From NCBI RefSeq assembly GCF_900100075.1, contig NZ_FNEG01000004.1, forward strand, positions 248,001 through 312,000: 64,000 nt of DNA. The letters are read 5' to 3'. The stretch's first letter is position 1. Every line of letters starts with the position of its first letter. Origin of the DNA: Chryseobacterium jejuense. Its GTDB lineage: Bacteria > Bacteroidota > Bacteroidia > Flavobacteriales > Weeksellaceae. A program made the position numbers and the translations under genes. Under the pieces are notes generated by a model. The model worked only from the letters and a program-made list of their open reading frames with translations, was not told the DNA's origin and did not search any database. Below, one piece after another: positions 1-10,794 of this stretch.

Positions 1-1
1 T

Positions 2-1516
<1,515 letters not shown>

Positions 1517-1526
<10 letters not shown>

Positions 1527-2548
1527 ATGACATTGTAATTGAATTCATCGGTACAGAAAATTATAAACTTTCCCCTATTACTGATGGACTGATTAATACA
1601 ACTTATCTTTTGGAGGATAAGGACCGCAAAAAAAAGTTTATCCTACAAAAGATCAATCATCATGTCTTCAGACAACCGGAGGTTATTGTCAACAATCATT
1701 TGATGATTAATGAACTTCTCAGGTCAAATAATTACCAATTTCAAATTATTGAACCTATCCCCTCTCTTAGCAATACCCTTCTGGTAAAAGATGCTAATGA
1801 TGAGCCATGGCGTATGCTAAGTTTTGTAGAAAACAGTACTACCTTTCTTACTGCTCCATCTTTACAGACGGCTTTTGAAGCAGCTAAAGCCTTCAGTTAT
1901 TTCCTTAGCATTGTAAATACTGAAAAGCTACCGGTTATTGAAGATACGCTTCCTAATTTTCTCAATTTCGAAAAAAGAATTGCAGATTATAAAGAGGCAC
2001 TGGAAAATGCAGCTCCTCATTTAAAGGAAAATGCAAAGGCCGAAATAGAAATCACCAACCAGCTTATTTCCTTACCTGATCAATGGATAGCAATGGAGAA
2101 AAGCAATCAGATTCCCAAAAGAATCATCCATGCTGATGTAAAAATCAGTAACATCCTCTTCGATCAAAATCATAAACCGTTAGCTGTAATCGATCTGGAC
2201 ACCATGATGATTTCTACTATTTTATATGACTTCGGAACAATGATTCAGTCCTACACTAACAGAACCCATGAAGATGACGGAAGTGCCAACAACAATTTCA
2301 ATGCTGAAATGTATAAGGTGGTAAAAGAGGGATTCCTTTTCTATCTAAAGGAAAAACTGACTCCTGAAGAGTCTGCTTACCTTGATTATGCAGCACAAGT
2401 CGCTATTTATATTCAAGAGGTTCGTTTTTTAACCGATTATCTGAATGGAAGTATTTATTATTCTACGAAATATCCGGAACACAATCTGGACAGAACAAAG
2501 AATCAGCTGGAACTATTGAAAGGATTGAGAGCGTATTTAGACTGCTAA
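1517..2548 (+). CDS. NahK-like phosphotransferase (APH fold), putative N-acetylhexosamine 1-kinase
   Basis: 343 residues with the aminoglycoside-phosphotransferase kinase fold. The catalytic loop is HAD at 205-207 followed by KISN, and the metal-binding segment is VIDLDT with D226 and D228. The C-terminal EVRFLTDYLNGSIYY and YPEHNLDRTKNQ segment resembles N-acetylhexosamine 1-kinase NahK of the bifidobacterial GNB/LNB pathway rather than antibiotic kinases. It would phosphorylate GlcNAc or GalNAc at C1 with ATP. It overlaps the nucleotidyltransferase by 10 bases, and the pair would make UDP-N-acetylhexosamine from free sugar. MurNAc/GlcNAc kinase AmgK, from cell-wall recycling, is an alternative. 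Confidence 0.8.
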
Positions 2549-2578
2549 TTTTATATCCTTGTCAAAATACAATATTGA

Positions 2579-2643
2579 GATTCCTACGGAATGACAAAGT
2601 GTGCGGATAGTCTAAGCGCGTTGTTTGTCGTTCCGTAGGAATC
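2579..2643. repeat. 65-bp dispersed inverted-repeat element, copy 1
   Basis: Arms GATTCCTACGGAATGACAAA (2579-2598) and its near-complement (2624-2643, one mismatch) flank a 25-base loop. A second element with the same arms and the same 65-base length lies at 17000-17064. It sits between two convergent genes and could act as a bidirectional terminator or be a small MITE. Confidence 0.75.
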
Positions 2644-2712
2644 TATACTTTTATTGTTCAGAGATATTTAAGGTTCAGCCCCGCTCTAATACTCTAATAC
2701 CCTCAAACTCGA

Positions 2713-3210
2713 TCATCCCAAAAACTCCAGAACCTTCTTCCATTCTTCAAACTTCCTTTCAAAGGAAATGGTATGAAGCGGACTTGTAGATGGCATTAGA
2801 AAAATAGGAAGCTTATAGTTTTTTCCTAAAAGCTTTTGCAGATTTTTATATGATTTTCCACCGTTACAGAAGATTGCTTTCACATTCGGATATTCTTCCA
2901 AAAGTGCATCAATCTGATTGGCTTCTTCATTTTTAATCTCAGAATCCAGACTTCCTTTTCTTTCACAGGAATCTATGACATCCCAAAGAGCAATGTGATG
3001 TTTCTTTATGATCTCCATTCTTTTGGAATAATCTTCAGTAAAATATTCATTCAACAGTTCAAGGATGATTTTCCAGAATTTATTTTGTGGATGGGCGTAA
3101 TATTGTTGCATTTCCAAGGATTTCACTCCAGGAATAGAACCTAGAATTAGAATTTCAGACTGGTCATCAATGAACGGTGGAAATGATGAAATACGGTTTT
3201 GCATATTCAA
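2713..3210 (-). CDS. DNA-deoxyinosine glycosylase (UDG superfamily)
   Basis: 165 residues, near the usual family length. The N-terminal LILGSIPGVKSLEMQQYYAH followed by PQNKFWKI is the active-site region of hypoxanthine-DNA / Mug-like glycosylases, and MPSTSPLH near residue 140 is the minor-groove loop of the superfamily. It removes deaminated bases (hypoxanthine, possibly uracil) from DNA in base excision repair. It is monocistronic, convergent with the kinase gene upstream and separated by repeats from the peptidase gene. Substrate preference within the superfamily cannot be read from sequence alone. Confidence 0.85.
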   Translation of the reverse strand: MNMQNRISSFPPFIDDQSEILILGSIPGVKSLEMQQYYAHPQNKFWKIILELLNEYFTEDYSKRMEIIKKHHIALWDVIDSCERKGSLDSEIKNEEANQIDALLEEYPNVKAIFCNGGKSYKNLQKLLGKNYKLPIFLMPSTSPLHTISFERKFEEWKKVLEFLG

Positions 3211-3313
3211 ATATATAAATTTTGTCTGTTTTATTTTCTATTGTTTAGAAGATTGAAGCGCCTGTTTTTCCAGGTTTTGGCTAAAGCCATTGGAATAGTT
3301 TGTTATAAGTAAA

Positions 3314-3443
3314 GCAGGCTAAAGCCCGCTCCTATTGATATTATTAACCACAGATAGCACAGATTTTCACAGATGATCATGAATATTATCTATAAAGCTT
3401 GGGCTTTTCCAATAAAAAAAGCGGGCTAAAGCCCGCTTCTATT
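3314..3443 (-). terminator. GC-rich hairpins downstream of the S9 peptidase gene
   Basis: The hairpin GCGGGCTAAAGCCCGC at 3421-3436 is followed on the minus strand by a U-run (3413-3420), directly after the peptidase stop: a standard intrinsic terminator. A near copy (GCAGGCTAAAGCCCGC) sits at 3314-3329. Each is followed by CTATT- or TTCTATT-like sequence, so the hairpin is also a small repeat. Confidence 0.7.
3348..3377. repeat. 30-bp repeat rich in ACAGAT, copy 1
   Basis: Thirty bases starting CCACAGATAGCACAGATTTT are identical to 16811-16840. Related 'cagatttt/gcagatt' strings recur at 15180-15330, 16850-16890 and 28420-29130, always between genes. Confidence 0.7.
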
Positions 3444-3456
3444 CATGTATTATGTA

Positions 3457-5451
3457 TTACAATGTTTCTTTTAACCAGTCGAAGAATTCTCTCTGCCATA
3501 CTAATCCATTTTGTGGATGAAGTACCCAGTGGTTTTCGTTCGGGAAATAAACCAATTTAGATTTTAATCCTTTTAGTTTTGCAGCCTGGAAAGCTTCCTG
3601 CCCCTGCTCATAAGGTACACGGAAATCAATTCCTCCCTGAACGATCATGATTGGCTTATTCCATTTGTCTACAAAGTTGCTTGGATTGAACTCTGTATAC
3701 GCTTTTGGCTGTGGTTTTTCCCATGGAGAACCGATATCCCAGTTGGCAAACCAAAGTTCTTCAGTGGTAAGATACCATGATTTCATATCGAATAATCCGT
3801 CATGAGCAATGAAAGTTTTGAATCTGTTTTCATGGATTCCAGCTAACATAAATACACTGTAACCTCCATAACTTGCTCCAACCGCTGCTACTCTTTCTCC
3901 ATCTACATATGGTAATGTTTTGGCGTAATCTGTTGCCGCAAGATAATCTCTCATTGGCTGTCCACCCCAATCTCTTGAAATCTCTTCATTCCATTTTGTT
4001 CCCCAACCCGGCATTCCTCTTCTGTTTGGAGCTACTACGATATAATCATTGGCTGTCATTAGGGCAAAATTCCATCTTACACTGAAATATTGAGTTAATG
4101 CAGATTGTGGACCACCCTGGCAGTATACCAATGTTGGATATTTTTTGTTAGGATCAAAGTTCGGTGGATAGTGGAACCATACGCCCATTTCTTTACCATC
4201 CGAAGTTTTTACCATTTTAAGTTCAGATTTCCCTTGTGTTAACTTAGCATAAGTATCTTTATTCGCTTCAGTAACCTGCTTCATCTCTCCGTTTTTAAGA
4301 TTTACAGAGAATAATTCTGTAGCATGGTTTACATCTGTTCTTCCTACTAATACTGAAGTTTTGTTATCTGTGAAAATTTCATTCACATCAAAATCTCCTT
4401 TGGTGATCTGCTGTACTTTTGCAGACTTTGAATCTAAAGAGAACAGTTGTTTTGTTCCTCTGTAGGCCGCTGTAAAATAAATCGTTTTTGAATCTGCACC
4501 CCAAAGTACATCTCCCGAAACACTATCATCCCAAGCTCCAGTAAGATTAGTGGTCTTTCCTGACTTCCAATCTAAGATTTTTACATCATTTTTATCAGCT
4601 TCATATCCGTCTCTGGCCATACTCTGCCAGATCAAAGATTTTCCATCCGGGCTGAACTTTGGATTGACATCATATCCTTTATTTGACTCTGTAAGATTCT
4701 TGGTTGCACCTGTAGCTAAATCATAAGCAAAGATATCTGTATTGGTACTTGTTGCGTACTCTTTACCGCTTTTTGGTTTGGTAACATATAAAAGCTGTGC
4801 AGAATCTGGGCTCCAGACAAAATCTTCAGCACCTCCGAAAGGTCTTTGAGGAGAATCCCAAGTTTTTCCTTCCAACAGATCTTTAGCAGCTTCTACTTTA
4901 TCTGAAGTATTTACAACAAATACGTGGTTATATTTTCCTTCATTAAAGTAATCCCAGTGTCTGTGGTTAAGGTCTGTATATACTTGAGCAGTCGTTTTAG
5001 GGGTGTCGGCATATTTGTCTTTCCCCATTAATTTTTCTACCAATACCTGCTTACTGAAAGCAATTCTTTTTCCATCCGGAGAAATTACAATATTGTCAGC
5101 TTCACCAATGGTATAGAATTCTGCCCATGTTTTTCCGGCATCTTTTGAAAGATAGATCTTATCTCCTTCCTGCGCATAGATTCCGTTTTTATCCCATTGG
5201 ATCAATGCTTTTTTACCGAAATCAATTTTAGAAGCCTCATGATTAAGAACATTCAGAAAGTAGTTCTCATTTTTAGTTTTTTCTGTTTTCAGATCTACTT
5301 GTCCTACTTTATAAATAAGGGATGCCTGATCCGGTGAAACTGCCTGTACTCCCACTTTTTTCAAAGTCCAAAGAATTTCAGGCGTCATTAATTGTTGTGC
5401 ATTCATTAAAAACGGAGCTGCCAGAGCCAGCAGGCTGTACTTAAGTTTCAT
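3457..5451 (-). CDS. S9 family peptidase, DPP5-like prolyl oligopeptidase
   Basis: 664 residues. A signal peptide (LALAAPFLMNAQQ) exports it, an N-terminal WD40-like/beta-propeller region covers about residues 25-400, and the alpha/beta hydrolase domain follows. The catalytic triad reads as S527 in GASYGGYS, D609 in GGIDFRVP and H641 in ENHWVLHP. The sequence closely recalls Porphyromonas gingivalis dipeptidyl peptidase 5, which releases N-terminal dipeptides in the periplasm so that asaccharolytic Bacteroidota can use peptides. It is monocistronic with its own terminator at 3421-3436. Confidence 0.92.
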   Translation of the reverse strand: MKLKYSLLALAAPFLMNAQQLMTPEILWTLKKVGVQAVSPDQASLIYKVGQVDLKTEKTKNENYFLNVLNHEASKIDFGKKALIQWDKNGIYAQEGDKIYLSKDAGKTWAEFYTIGEADNIVISPDGKRIAFSKQVLVEKLMGKDKYADTPKTTAQVYTDLNHRHWDYFNEGKYNHVFVVNTSDKVEAAKDLLEGKTWDSPQRPFGGAEDFVWSPDSAQLLYVTKPKSGKEYATSTNTDIFAYDLATGATKNLTESNKGYDVNPKFSPDGKSLIWQSMARDGYEADKNDVKILDWKSGKTTNLTGAWDDSVSGDVLWGADSKTIYFTAAYRGTKQLFSLDSKSAKVQQITKGDFDVNEIFTDNKTSVLVGRTDVNHATELFSVNLKNGEMKQVTEANKDTYAKLTQGKSELKMVKTSDGKEMGVWFHYPPNFDPNKKYPTLVYCQGGPQSALTQYFSVRWNFALMTANDYIVVAPNRRGMPGWGTKWNEEISRDWGGQPMRDYLAATDYAKTLPYVDGERVAAVGASYGGYSVFMLAGIHENRFKTFIAHDGLFDMKSWYLTTEELWFANWDIGSPWEKPQPKAYTEFNPSNFVDKWNKPIMIVQGGIDFRVPYEQGQEAFQAAKLKGLKSKLVYFPNENHWVLHPQNGLVWQREFFDWLKETL

Positions 5452-5680
5452 ATGTTGATATTCATTTTTTAGCGGATCTACAAAACCATAGTGATTTCAT
5501 ATAATCCTTTCATTAAATTCAAAGATTGCCAAAGTTAGTATTTAAAATAAAAATCACCGAAAGAATTAACATTAAAATTAGCATTATAAAGGAAAATAGT
5601 AAAAATAGAGAAGGTTAAGAGACAAAGTAAAGGGGGTGAGCTATCAATTTTACTTATTATCGAATACTCAAGCTCATAAA

Positions 5681-5713
5681 AAAAGTCCGCCGGCATAATA
5701 CCAACGGACTTTT
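5681..5713. terminator. Terminator hairpin after the holin-like gene
   Basis: AAAAGTCCG pairs with CGGACTTTT around a 15-base loop; A/T runs on both sides make it usable on either strand. It lies 20 bases beyond the stop of the gene at 5733-6077. Confidence 0.75.
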
Positions 5714-5732
5714 CAAATTTATTTTCTATCTA

Positions 5733-6077
5733 TTAATCTCCATCCGAGAACATTGAGTTCGCCAGAGACGTTACAATTGATAATAATATACTAAAGACAA
5801 AGGCCCACCAGAAACCATCTACCACCATGCTGTCTATAAAATAGTCTGCAATAAGGACAATTCCGGCATTAATAACCAATGCAAAGAATCCTAAAGTAAG
5901 AATGGTAAGCGGAAGCCCAAACAGGCTTAAAATAGGCTTTACAAATATGTTTAAAACCCCAAGTACAATCGCAAAGATAATCGCGGACGAAAATCCTTCA
6001 AAATGTACTCCCGGTAAAACTTTAGTTAAAAGGTATGCCACAATTGCAGTGACAAACAAGCGGATAATTAAGTTCAT
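5733..6077 (-). CDS. Phage holin family protein (holin superfamily IV, PF04020-like)
   Basis: 114 residues with four hydrophobic segments (about 1-18, 28-50, 55-78, 88-107) separated by short loops, plus the typical IFAIVLGVLNIFVKPILSLF and PLTILTLGFFALVINA segments of the 'mycobacterial 4-TMS phage holin' family (YvlD-like). Despite the name, these proteins are common chromosomal inner-membrane proteins without phage neighbours, and none are here. The role is unknown; membrane stress functions have been proposed for relatives. It ends at a clear terminator. Confidence 0.85.
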   Translation of the reverse strand: MNLIIRLFVTAIVAYLLTKVLPGVHFEGFSSAIIFAIVLGVLNIFVKPILSLFGLPLTILTLGFFALVINAGIVLIADYFIDSMVVDGFWWAFVFSILLSIVTSLANSMFSDGD

Positions 6078-6197
6078 TTCGTTAATTTTTTAATATTTAT
6101 GGGGTGTATGGAGCAAAAGCTATTCCATTTTATTAAAAAAATCTCTTTAAACCCTTTATTCATGGAATATTTTACTCAATACAATCTGAAAAGTTCG

Positions 6198-6620
6198 TTA
6201 TTTTATCTTCATCATGGTGACTAATGAAGTTGCAACATGACTTTCTGAACCGGGGTCTTCACTCTGAACATAGATTTCTGTTCTGATGACACTGATCTTG
6301 GAACCTCCTTTGATAACATAGGCTTTTGAAACCAGAGCATCCCCTATAGCCGGACGAAGATAGTTCACTTTTAATTCAACGGTTACCACATAGCAGTCTT
6401 CCGGATAATGACTCACAGCAGCATATCCTGAGGAAACATCTACCAGAGAAGCAATCATCGCTCCATTGAACATCCCTGCTTTTCTGGTCATCATTTCCAT
6501 TTTGGGAATTTTAATAGAAACGAAATCTGTTTCTACTTCCAGAAGTTCTGCTTTATAGAATTTTAGTGTTTCTGAACGACTGAAACTGTCTGTCATGAGT
6601 TTTTTTTTCTCTGGAGTCAT
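6198..6620 (-). CDS. PaaI/DUF4442-type hotdog-fold thioesterase
   Basis: 140 residues from the ATG at 6620; a longer in-frame start at 6785 would run through a terminator and into the upstream gene, so I reject it. The GMFNGAMIASLVDVSSGYAA and TVELKVNYLRPA segments are those of PaaI-like hotdog thioesterases, which hydrolyse acyl-CoA thioesters. The FNG-x(7)-D pattern carries the likely catalytic Asp. A 24-base shorter start (MTDSF) is also possible. It has no obvious partner; the GMC gene upstream has its own terminator between them. Confidence 0.85.
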   Translation of the reverse strand: MTPEKKKLMTDSFSRSETLKFYKAELLEVETDFVSIKIPKMEMMTRKAGMFNGAMIASLVDVSSGYAAVSHYPEDCYVVTVELKVNYLRPAIGDALVSKAYVIKGGSKISVIRTEIYVQSEDPGSESHVATSLVTMMKIK

Positions 6621-6685
6621 GAGTCTTATTTTTAAACAAAGGTAAGGGATTGTATTTTTCAATGAATACATCATTGTAAAAAAGA

Positions 6686-6720
6686 AAACAGCCACCTCAA
6701 AATTGATGAAGTGGCTGTTT
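6686..6720 (-). terminator. Intrinsic terminator of the GMC/ALDH operon
   Basis: A 13-base stem with one mismatch (6686-6698 with 6708-6720, core ACAGCCAC/GTGGCTGT) is followed on the minus strand by a U-rich run. It lies 20 bases after the GMC oxidoreductase stop. Confidence 0.8.
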
Positions 6721-6739
6721 CTGGATTTAAAACCCCTAT

Positions 6740-8290
6740 TTAAACTAACAATAACTTTTCTTCTACTCCAGATTCTTTTAGACAATGATCTTCTTTAATC
6801 ATATCCGCTGCTTTTTCTCCAATCATAATGGTAGGAGCATTGGTATTTCCGGAAACTACATCCGGCATAGTGGAAGCGTCCGCTACACGGAGGCCTTTCA
6901 CTCCATACACTTTTAATCTCGGGTCAACCACAGAAAGACTGTCTATACCCATTTTACAGGTTCCGGTCATATGATGATAAGTGGAACATGACTTTTTAAT
7001 ATAATCTATTACTTCTTCCTTTGTTTTGCCTTCACCAGGATAAATTTCACCGTCATTCCATTCTTTCATGGCTTCTGTACGACCCATTTCACGGCAGATT
7101 TCTACACATTTATACAGGGCTTCCAGATCAGATTCTTCGGATAAATACCTTGGATTGATTTCCAATGGTGAAGCCGGATCTGAAGATGTTAATTTAATAT
7201 ATCCTTTGCTGGCAGGTCTGATAAATCCGGCACAGAATGTAAATGCGTTTTCCGGCCCTGTGAATCCCGGACTGTAATAAGGAAGTCCCATGAATAGAGG
7301 CTGAAGATCAGGAAAAGCCATTTCTTCTTTACTTTTCCAGAAGAGCTGGGCTTCCAGCAAATTGGCTTCAGGAGCTGGAATTTTTTTTTTCGCTTTAAAA
7401 ATCACACTGGTTAAAAGATGATCCTGAAGGTTTTTGCCTACTCCTTTCAGATCTTTTATCACTGAAATTCCCAGAGGTTCCAGTTCTTCTTGATCTCCGA
7501 TCCCGGAAATCATCAGAAGTTTTGCAGACTCTATCGTTCCACAGGATACAATAACTTCTTTATCTGCCTTAGCTTCCAATAATTCTCCATTTTTTATATA
7601 TTGAACACCAACGCATTGATTGCCTTCAAAAATTAGTTTTTGAGCAAGAGCATCAGTTTGAATATGCAAATTAGTGCGTGATGAAACAGGATCTAGAAAT
7701 GCTTTAGCAGTAGAGCATCTTTTCCCATCTTTCCCTACGCTAAGGTGATTAAGACCTGCGCCCCAGATTTCTTTATTAAAATCATCAGTCAATGGATATC
7801 CTAATTCTTTACATGCTTCAATAGCACTTATTGAAATAGCGTTTGGACGTTTGATACGGCTTACAAAAAGAGGTCCTTCACCGCCATGAATATTGTCTTC
7901 CCCTTCTTCGTGAGTTTCTGATTTTTTAAAGTAAGGCAGTACACTTTCCCAGTCCCAGCCCACACATCCGTTATAAGCCCAATGATCGTAATCCTGCTGA
8001 TGCCCTCTGATATAGATCATTCCATTGATAGAACTTGAACCTCCTAACGTTTTTCCACGAGGCCAATATCTTGTATTTCCACCTGCACTTTCCTGAGCAA
8101 CGGTATGATAAGCCCAGTCTCTTTCTGTATTCCAGATCGCGGGCCATCCGGCCTGGTCCTGTACTTCATTCACTTTATCATCAGGACCTGCCTCCAACAG
8201 GAGTACATTTATATTTTCGTTTTCACTTAATCTGTTAGCAATGACAGCCCCTGCTGAACCGGAACCAACCACTATAAAATCGTATTTCAT
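6740..8290 (-). CDS. GMC family FAD-dependent alcohol/choline dehydrogenase
   Basis: 516 residues. The N-terminal FAD motif is VVGSGSAGAVIANRL (residues 7-21), the GMC signature is GKTLGGSSSINGMIYIRG near residue 80, and the C-terminal YHHMTGTCKMG carries the active-site His, with SGNTNAPTIMIGEKAADMI closing the FAD domain. It oxidises an alcohol to an aldehyde. The gene ends 19 bases before the ALDH gene begins on the same strand, giving an alcohol-to-acid pair. No BetB-like or choline-uptake gene is nearby, so choline is not favoured over other alcohols. The last ~15 residues (HCLKESGVEEKLLLV) extend past the usual family end. Confidence 0.9.
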   Translation of the reverse strand: MKYDFIVVGSGSAGAVIANRLSENENINVLLLEAGPDDKVNEVQDQAGWPAIWNTERDWAYHTVAQESAGGNTRYWPRGKTLGGSSSINGMIYIRGHQQDYDHWAYNGCVGWDWESVLPYFKKSETHEEGEDNIHGGEGPLFVSRIKRPNAISISAIEACKELGYPLTDDFNKEIWGAGLNHLSVGKDGKRCSTAKAFLDPVSSRTNLHIQTDALAQKLIFEGNQCVGVQYIKNGELLEAKADKEVIVSCGTIESAKLLMISGIGDQEELEPLGISVIKDLKGVGKNLQDHLLTSVIFKAKKKIPAPEANLLEAQLFWKSKEEMAFPDLQPLFMGLPYYSPGFTGPENAFTFCAGFIRPASKGYIKLTSSDPASPLEINPRYLSEESDLEALYKCVEICREMGRTEAMKEWNDGEIYPGEGKTKEEVIDYIKKSCSTYHHMTGTCKMGIDSLSVVDPRLKVYGVKGLRVADASTMPDVVSGNTNAPTIMIGEKAADMIKEDHCLKESGVEEKLLLV

Positions 8291-8309
8291 GAGTTTTAAT
8301 TTAAGATGT

Positions 8310-9716
8310 TTACTTTTTGATGCTGATTACTTTGGGAGTGGTTACAGCTTTTAACCCTTCAATTCCGAATTCTACTCCATAACCGGATTGTTTTGCGCCC
8401 CCAAAAGGCACAAAGGGATGAATAGCTCCATGCTGATTGATCCAGACTGTTCCTGCTTCTAGTTGTGCTGCTACTTTTTGAGCCTCATCTAGATCATCAC
8501 TCCAAACTGAAGCGCCCAGCCCATTTTCTGAATCGTTAGCCTTTATGATGGCCTCATCTAATGTTTTATATTTAATGATAGGCAAAACAGGTCCAAACTG
8601 CTCTTCATCAACAATTCTATCTCCGTTATCCACGTTCCCGACAAAGGTTACAGGAATAAAATAGCCTTCCAAATCTGGCTTTTGCCCTCTGAATATAAAG
8701 TCTGCTCCAATATTTTCAGCATCATGAATCAGATCCTGAATTTTATTGTACTGCATTTTATTTTGTATGGGGCCCAGAACAACGTTTTCATCGGCTCCGT
8801 TCCCCATTGGAATATTAGCGGAATATTCCGCTAAAGCCTGGCTTATTTTTTCATATTCATCTTCATGCACATATAATCTTTTCAAACTAGCACAGGTTTG
8901 TCCCATATTCAGAAATGCTCCCCAGAAGATATTTTCTATGTGTTTGGCCACATCAAGTCCGGGTAAAATAATTCCGGCATCATTACCACCACATTCCAAG
9001 GTAAGGCGAGCCATATTAGCAGCGGAAGCCTCAATGATTTTTTTCCCTGTTGCCGTAGAGCCTGTAAACATAATTTTACCTATTTCCGGATGCCCTATAA
9101 GATAAGATCCTACTTCTCCTTTACCTGTAACTACCTGTAAAATTCCTTCAGGAAGCACCGTATTAATTACTTTTATCATTTCCAGGCTACAGTACGTTGT
9201 ATATTCTGAAGGTTTAATAACCACAGCATTTCCCATTCTCAAAGATGGAATAATCTGCCAGATGGCAATCATTAACGGCCAATTCCAAGGGGCAATTGCG
9301 GCAACAATCCCAATTGGATTTCTGTAGAGTACATCTTTTCGGGTTTCATCTTCAAAAACAATTTCTTCAGGAAGATCGAGAGATGCCGGTACCTGAGTCC
9401 AGCCTACACAAGCCTGCATTTCAAAATGAGCACCCGGTCCATTGAGTGGTTTTCCTTGCTCTTTGGTAATCCATTCCGCTAAATATTTGGAATTGTTCTG
9501 TAAGGCTTCTCCTACTTTTAATAAAATTTCTTTTCTTTCTGCATCTGGCTTTGCTGCCCATAGTTTTTGGGCTTTCTTTGCTTTTTCAATGATAGCATCT
9601 ATTTCTTCACGGGATGTATTTTCAACTTTACCAATAACCTCTAAAGTAGAAGGATTCAGAGATAAAAAATCAGTATTTGAAGTATAATTTTCTTTTTCTA
9701 ACGATGTTGTTTCCAT
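8310..9716 (-). CDS. NAD(P)-dependent aldehyde dehydrogenase
   Basis: 468 residues from the ATG at 9716 (METTSLEKEN); an upstream ATG at 9776 adds 20 residues unlike the family. The catalytic residues are C275 in GQTCASLKR and E241 in LTLECGGND, with the cofactor motif FTGSTATGK near 217-225 and the PWNWPL loop at 143-148. It oxidises an aldehyde to the acid. It precedes the GMC oxidoreductase in the same operon and diverges from an AraC-type regulator 100 bases away, which probably controlled this pair. The substrate is unknown. Confidence 0.92.
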   Translation of the reverse strand: METTSLEKENYTSNTDFLSLNPSTLEVIGKVENTSREEIDAIIEKAKKAQKLWAAKPDAERKEILLKVGEALQNNSKYLAEWITKEQGKPLNGPGAHFEMQACVGWTQVPASLDLPEEIVFEDETRKDVLYRNPIGIVAAIAPWNWPLMIAIWQIIPSLRMGNAVVIKPSEYTTYCSLEMIKVINTVLPEGILQVVTGKGEVGSYLIGHPEIGKIMFTGSTATGKKIIEASAANMARLTLECGGNDAGIILPGLDVAKHIENIFWGAFLNMGQTCASLKRLYVHEDEYEKISQALAEYSANIPMGNGADENVVLGPIQNKMQYNKIQDLIHDAENIGADFIFRGQKPDLEGYFIPVTFVGNVDNGDRIVDEEQFGPVLPIIKYKTLDEAIIKANDSENGLGASVWSDDLDEAQKVAAQLEAGTVWINQHGAIHPFVPFGGAKQSGYGVEFGIEGLKAVTTPKVISIKK

Positions 9717-9815
9717 TATTTTAAATATTTTGTATTTTACACAATTCGAAAATGACAAAAACATGGTATAATTCATTTACTTATTCTCTATTTTTTTTAA
9801 CCTAAACTCTATCCT

Positions 9816-10685
9816 ATGGAAAAGATCGAAGAAAGAACTGTTTTCAGCATTCCTTTTGGTGAATTGAATGTATTTGAAACGAATGTTGTGTGCCATGATT
9901 TTCCTTTCTTTTTTGAAAAGCCTGTCATCACACTTATGCTGAGTGGCAATAAAATCATCCGAAGTGAGGAAGAAACTTTTGAGTTTAATGAAAGAAGTGT
10001 ATTCATCCCGCCCTGTAATAAGGAACTCAGTATAGACATTCACCCTGTTTTCAAAGAACCAACTAAATGCCTGGTATTGAATATTGAGCAGGAATACATA
10101 GACAGTGTTTTTCATGAAGTTATTGAAAACTGGCATCCCGACTGGGACAGAACGGGAATTATGATGAAAGAAAATGCGGTGAAAAAGTTTGTAAGCTCAG
10201 ATGAGTCTTTATGGAGAAGTCTCACCAATCTGTACAACAGAAGAGTGGATGAAAGTATTTACAACACATCAGATTTTTTGTTGAGTTTAAGCCTTAAAGA
10301 ACTTATTTACGAACTGATGAAGACTAATGCCAAGCATATTCTGCTCCACTCTGACAGGACAGAAAATGTACAAAACGGACTTCATTAAGTCGTGTATTTT
10401 ATCAAGCAAAACTACAGAGAACCTATTACCATAAAACAACTGTCTGCCTTAGCGGGAATGAGTGAGGCTAATCTGTTTAAAAAATTCAAGCATTCTTACA
10501 ACTGTACACCGGTGGAATATATTATTCAATTAAGAATAGAACATGCTAAACAATTATTAATCAACAATCCGGAAATCGGAATTAAAAATATATGTTTTGA
10601 ATCCGGGTTTAATACCCTGGAGTATTTTTACAGAAAATTCACCCAAATTACTGGAAAATCTCCGAAGAAATTTACTACAAATTAA
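9816..10685 (+). pseudogene. AraC family regulator interrupted by an in-frame TAA
   Basis: The reading frame from 9816 encodes an AraC_N-like effector domain (190 residues) and stops at TAA 10386-10388; the same frame then resumes at 10389 without any shift and encodes a complete two-HTH AraC domain (ITIKQLSALAGMSEANLFKK and GIKNICFESGFNTLEYFYRK) ending at 10685. Restoring one sense codon gives a normal ~289-residue regulator. This is therefore a nonsense mutation, a sequencing error, or two separately translated parts (a GTG at 10392 could start the DNA-binding half). It diverges from the ALDH-GMC operon, its likely target. Confidence 0.8.
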
Positions 10686-10721
10686 TAGCTTAGAGGTCTG
10701 AATATTGCTTTTTTCAGTAAC

Positions 10722-10771
10722 GCGTTTGACTGGCAGTCAAAAGGCACGGGTTCGAATCCCGTATTCTCCAC
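10722..10771 (+). tRNA. 3' fragment of a tRNA-Ala(GGC) gene
   Basis: An anticodon arm TTTGA-CTGGCAG-TCAAA (10725-10741, anticodon GGC), a T arm ACGGG-TTCGAAT-CCCGT (10746-10762) and the 3' acceptor strand ATTCTCC plus discriminator A are all present. T at position 70 fits the Ala G3-U70 identity pair. There is no 5' acceptor strand or D arm upstream, and the variable loop is one base short, so this is a partial copy, as left by tRNA-targeted integration. Confidence 0.75.
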
Positions 10772-10794
10772 GAGAAAAAAACTTACTTTTGAAC

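Noticed and set aside
5733-6077. Holin-like gene as sign of a prophage
   Set aside because: No other phage genes are near, and this family is a common chromosomal membrane protein.
6621-6785. N-terminal extension of the thioesterase to 6785
   Set aside because: It crosses the GMC terminator and overlaps the GMC gene; the family starts near 6620.
6740-9716. betA-betB choline-to-betaine operon
   Set aside because: Families fit, but no choline transporter or betI-type regulator is present and motifs do not single out choline.
9777-10136. 119-codon minus-strand ORF
   Set aside because: It is antisense to the AraC sensing domain, whose frame has clear family features.
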